A DNA stretch of 39,938 nt from a virus. The notes under the pieces are model-generated. The model worked only from the letters and a program-made list of their open reading frames with translations, did not search any database and was not told where the DNA came from. The first letter of the stretch is position 1; the number at the start of each line of letters is the position of its first letter. The stretch is taken from positions 1 through 39,938 of IMG/VR virus record IMGVR_UViG_3300046543_000064; one strand, given 5' to 3'. The translations under genes and the position numbers were made by a program. Of the stretch, positions 38,450 through 39,938 are shown one piece after another.

Positions 38450-38659
38450 ATGATCGACGCAAACAAGAAGTGGCACGGCGGTGAAAAGGTGGTCATCAAC
38501 CACATCAACGAGATCGGCGCCAAGGCGCTTTACGAAGGGTTGACCGGGACAGTGGAGTTCGAATTCGACACGCTGGTTTATGTGCTGGTGCGAGCCAAGG
38601 GCCAGCGCAAGGATCGCAGCATCTGCGTACACCGCGACTCACTGACTGTGAAGCACTAA
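38450..38659 (+). CDS. Small early phage protein, 69 aa
   Basis: GGGGA lies a few bases before the ATG. The product MIDANKKWHGGEKVVINHIN, then YEGLTGTVEFEFDTLVYVLV and SICVHRDSLTVKH is predicted to be a compact beta protein resembling SH3/KOW-like small domains. The function is unknown. Confidence 0.65.
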   Translation: MIDANKKWHGGEKVVINHINEIGAKALYEGLTGTVEFEFDTLVYVLVRAKGQRKDRSICVHRDSLTVKH

Positions 38660-38669
38660 GGAGACGGAC

Positions 38670-38810
38670 ATGAGCGACTTGGCATTGGATTTGATCGAAC
38701 TAAAGCGCCTCGCTGCTGGCGGCATGGGCGCTTTGACCGAAAAACTGTTGCACGAAGTAGCAGCTCGGATCATCGCTTCGGGGCTGCGTGACGAGAAAGG
38801 GGGCTGCTGA
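38670..38810 (+). CDS. Small helical protein, 46 aa
   Basis: AAGGAG precedes the ATG. The product (MSDLALDLIELKRLAAGGMG then ALTEKLLHEVAARIIASGLR) is amphipathic helical. It lies in the early operon two bases before the next gene. No family is recognised. Confidence 0.55.
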   Translation: MSDLALDLIELKRLAAGGMGALTEKLLHEVAARIIASGLRDEKGGC

Positions 38811-38812
38811 TC

Positions 38813-39121
38813 ATGAAAACGAAATTCACTGCGGGGCCGTGGCTTGTCTCTGATGCTGAACACGAAGGCATCGCAGACGATGACTACCACTTCATAAGGG
38901 CCGGCGACGGGATATACGGCAGTACGGAATACACCGGGTTCGAGATTAGCGGCCTTATGAATGTTCACGAAGCCCGCCTGATCGCCGCCGCTCCTGATCT
39001 TCTCGAAGCCGTTGAGACCCTTCTTGACTGCTTCGTGAATGATCCGCTCGGCTGGATGGATTCGAGCGACATCGCAATCGAGAAAGCCTACGACGCGATC
39101 CACAAGGCCAAAGGGGAATGA
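38813..39121 (+). CDS. Phage protein with ARLIAAAPDLLEA motif, 102 aa
   Basis: MKTKFTAGPWLVSDAEHEG, then VHEARLIAAAPDLLEAVETL and a helical tail (AIEKAYDAIHKAKGE) are the same family as the 89-aa product of 1441-1710. The two are widely separated in the window but belong to one operon once the ends are joined. The function is unknown. Confidence 0.78.
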   Translation: MKTKFTAGPWLVSDAEHEGIADDDYHFIRAGDGIYGSTEYTGFEISGLMNVHEARLIAAAPDLLEAVETLLDCFVNDPLGWMDSSDIAIEKAYDAIHKAKGE

Positions 39122-39122
39122 C

Positions 39123-39191
39123 ATGGAACTCGCAATCATATTCGCGGTACTCGGGTTTGGTGATTGGTTTCTTTTCGGGTGGAAGTCATGA
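39123..39191 (+). CDS. 22-aa membrane mini-protein
   Basis: MELAIIFAVLGFGDWFLFGW, then KS is a short hydrophobic peptide. It starts one base after the previous stop and its stop overlaps the next ATG (ATGA 39188-39191). The function is unknown. Confidence 0.45.
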   Translation: MELAIIFAVLGFGDWFLFGWKS

Positions 39192-39343
39192 AATACGGAT
39201 GCACTGTGATCAACGCTACCCGGCTCGGCGAGTACGTCTTCGAGAAAGAGCTTGCCGAGTACGACGAAGAACCGACTGAAGACGACGGCGATCGCTCCGA
39301 CGAGCAATTCGACCGGATGGACAGACAAACCGAACTGAGGTGA
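39188..39343 (+). CDS. Acidic small protein, 51 aa
   Basis: The product MKYGCTVINATRLGEYVFEK is followed by ELAEYDEEPTEDDGDRSDEQ, a strongly acidic tail that could mimic DNA. It is too short to classify. The start is fixed by the ATGA overlap with the previous mini-gene. Confidence 0.5.
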   Translation: MKYGCTVINATRLGEYVFEKELAEYDEEPTEDDGDRSDEQFDRMDRQTELR

Positions 39344-39346
39344 GCG

Positions 39347-39442
39347 ATGAAACATCCTGTCTTGGCTTGGGTGGCTGCGATGGTTTTGGGAGCCGTCTCT
39401 GGCGGCGTGATTGTGATGGCTGGCACGGGACTGGGGTTCTGA
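39347..39442 (+). CDS. 31-aa membrane mini-protein
   Basis: MKHPVLAWVAAMVLGAVSGG then VIVMAGTGLGF is one Gly/Ala/Val-rich membrane helix. It lies three bases after the acidic protein and one base before the next gene. The function is unknown. Confidence 0.45.
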   Translation: MKHPVLAWVAAMVLGAVSGGVIVMAGTGLGF

Positions 39443-39443
39443 A

Positions 39444-39650
39444 ATGAACACCGCCTACTTCCACGACAAGCGCCCACGAGTCTTCTTGCAGCTTTCGATT
39501 GATGATTTCGGCGGCGAGGTAATGGCCGTAAAAGACATCTGCCCGGAAATCCCGCACAAACAGATCGTCATCTCGGAAGACACCTGGTGGACGCTGTTCG
39601 ACTTCAGGGGAAAGCTTTTGGACTGGCAAGATGGACACGACGAGGAATAG
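39444..39650 (+). CDS. Small early protein, 68 aa
   Basis: MNTAYFHDKRPRVFLQLSID then FGGEVMAVKDICPEIPHKQI and TWWTLFDFRGKLLDWQDG form a predicted beta-rich acidic protein. No family is recognised. It lies between two membrane mini-proteins. Confidence 0.55.
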   Translation: MNTAYFHDKRPRVFLQLSIDDFGGEVMAVKDICPEIPHKQIVISEDTWWTLFDFRGKLLDWQDGHDEE

Positions 39651-39653
39651 ATC

Positions 39654-39737
39654 ATGCACGGAATCGTTATTGGTTGCATTAGCTACTTCGCCATCGGATC
39701 GACACTGGCGATTGCTTTTATTCGGGGTGCGCGATGA
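39654..39737 (+). CDS. 27-aa membrane mini-protein
   Basis: MHGIVIGCISYFAIGSTLAI then AFIRGAR is one membrane helix with a basic end. Its stop overlaps the ATG at 39734 (ATGA). The function is unknown. Confidence 0.45.
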   Translation: MHGIVIGCISYFAIGSTLAIAFIRGAR

Positions 39738-39938
39738 TCGAGCTTATCAAAAACGGTGGCGCAGCCTTCCCTAACGTCGAGTACATGGCTGAAGAAGGAA
39801 TGTCTCTGCGTGACTACTTCGCGGCGAAGGCTCTGCAAGGGATGCTCGCCTATCCGGGTTGCGAGTCGAGAGGCAGCCATCACAACAACAACACGCCTGA
39901 AGGCGTCGCAGAGATGGCGTATGAGTATGCGGATGCAA
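39734..39938 (+). CDS. Small phage protein, N-terminal part (continues at 1)
   Basis: MIELIKNGGAAFPNVEYMAE, then EGMSLRDYFAAKALQG is the N-terminal part of the protein that ends at position 140 when the ends are joined. The frame is open to the window end. The coupled ATGA start fits the neighbouring gene pattern. The function is unknown. Confidence 0.75.
   Translation, partial: MIELIKNGGAAFPNVEYMAEEGMSLRDYFAAKALQGMLAYPGCESRGSHHNNNTPEGVAEMAYEYADA
39825..39938. repeat. 114-bp terminal direct repeat (right copy)
   Basis: This is an exact copy of 1-114. Removing one copy gives a closed molecule of 39,824 bp in which the split gene and the rightward operon are continuous. Confidence 0.95.

Noticed and set aside
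1-39938. CRISPR array, IS element or transposase
   Set aside because: No regularly spaced repeats of 25-40 bp and no transposase-like product were seen in any part of the window.

Overview
The window is the essentially complete genome of a temperate, P22-like short-tailed phage (podovirus). The last 114 bases (39825-39938) repeat the first 114 exactly. The molecule was therefore assembled as a circle or a circularly permuted linear genome of about 39,824 bp, and the gene cut at position 1 is the one that starts at 39734. GC-rich codon use and the set of NinB, Ref-like nuclease, Erf, DUF4224 and YdaS-like Cro proteins suggest a Burkholderiales host (Burkholderia, Paraburkholderia or Ralstonia group). 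The host is an inference; no host gene is present.

Layout. (1) The control region at about 37.0-38.3 kb holds an S24-type repressor gene (+), a divergent Cro/YdaS-like gene (-), and five copies or near-copies of the palindrome TACCC-N2-GGGTA on both sides of the repressor gene. (2) The rightward early operon starts near 38.27 kb, runs off the window end and re-enters at 1, ending at 4928. It has many very small membrane or acidic proteins with overlapping stop/start codons, an Erf single-strand annealing protein, a DUF4224 protein and a tyrosine integrase followed by an attP-like region with four ATATTAGAA sites. (3) The leftward operon starts at 37261. It first has replication and recombination genes: ribbon-helix-helix protein, initiator with an iteron-like insert, DnaB-like helicase, PD-(D/E)XK-like protein, NinB, Ref-like HNH nuclease and a possible small terminase. 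After a good sigma70 promoter at 31.05 kb come the virion genes down to 5351: tail gp4 and gp10 homologues, ejection proteins, portal, large terminase, scaffold, coat, tailspikes and lysis genes.

The virion genes are recognisably P22-type but in a different order. The tail-machine and ejection block (gp4, gp10, gp7-like, two large ejection proteins) is transcribed before portal, terminase, scaffold and coat, and portal precedes terminase. At least four proteins could bind or cut surface polysaccharide: a pectate-lyase-like spike, a P22-type head-binding spike, a TIM-barrel glycosidase-like protein with both catalytic Glu, and a LamG-like plus beta-propeller protein.

The most unusual parts are: (a) a three-gene cassette on the opposite strand between terminase and scaffold (ribbon-helix-helix regulator, two-helix membrane protein, 2-oxoglutarate/Fe(II) aspartyl-hydroxylase-like enzyme), with an operator-like inverted repeat that overlaps the scaffold ribosome-binding site; (b) a genetic switch in which all three predicted promoters place their start point at or next to the first start codon, so the transcripts look leaderless; (c) helically phased repeats inside the replication initiator gene, a candidate origin; and (d) a duplicated 70-residue N-terminal domain, once alone and once fused to an enzyme-like body.
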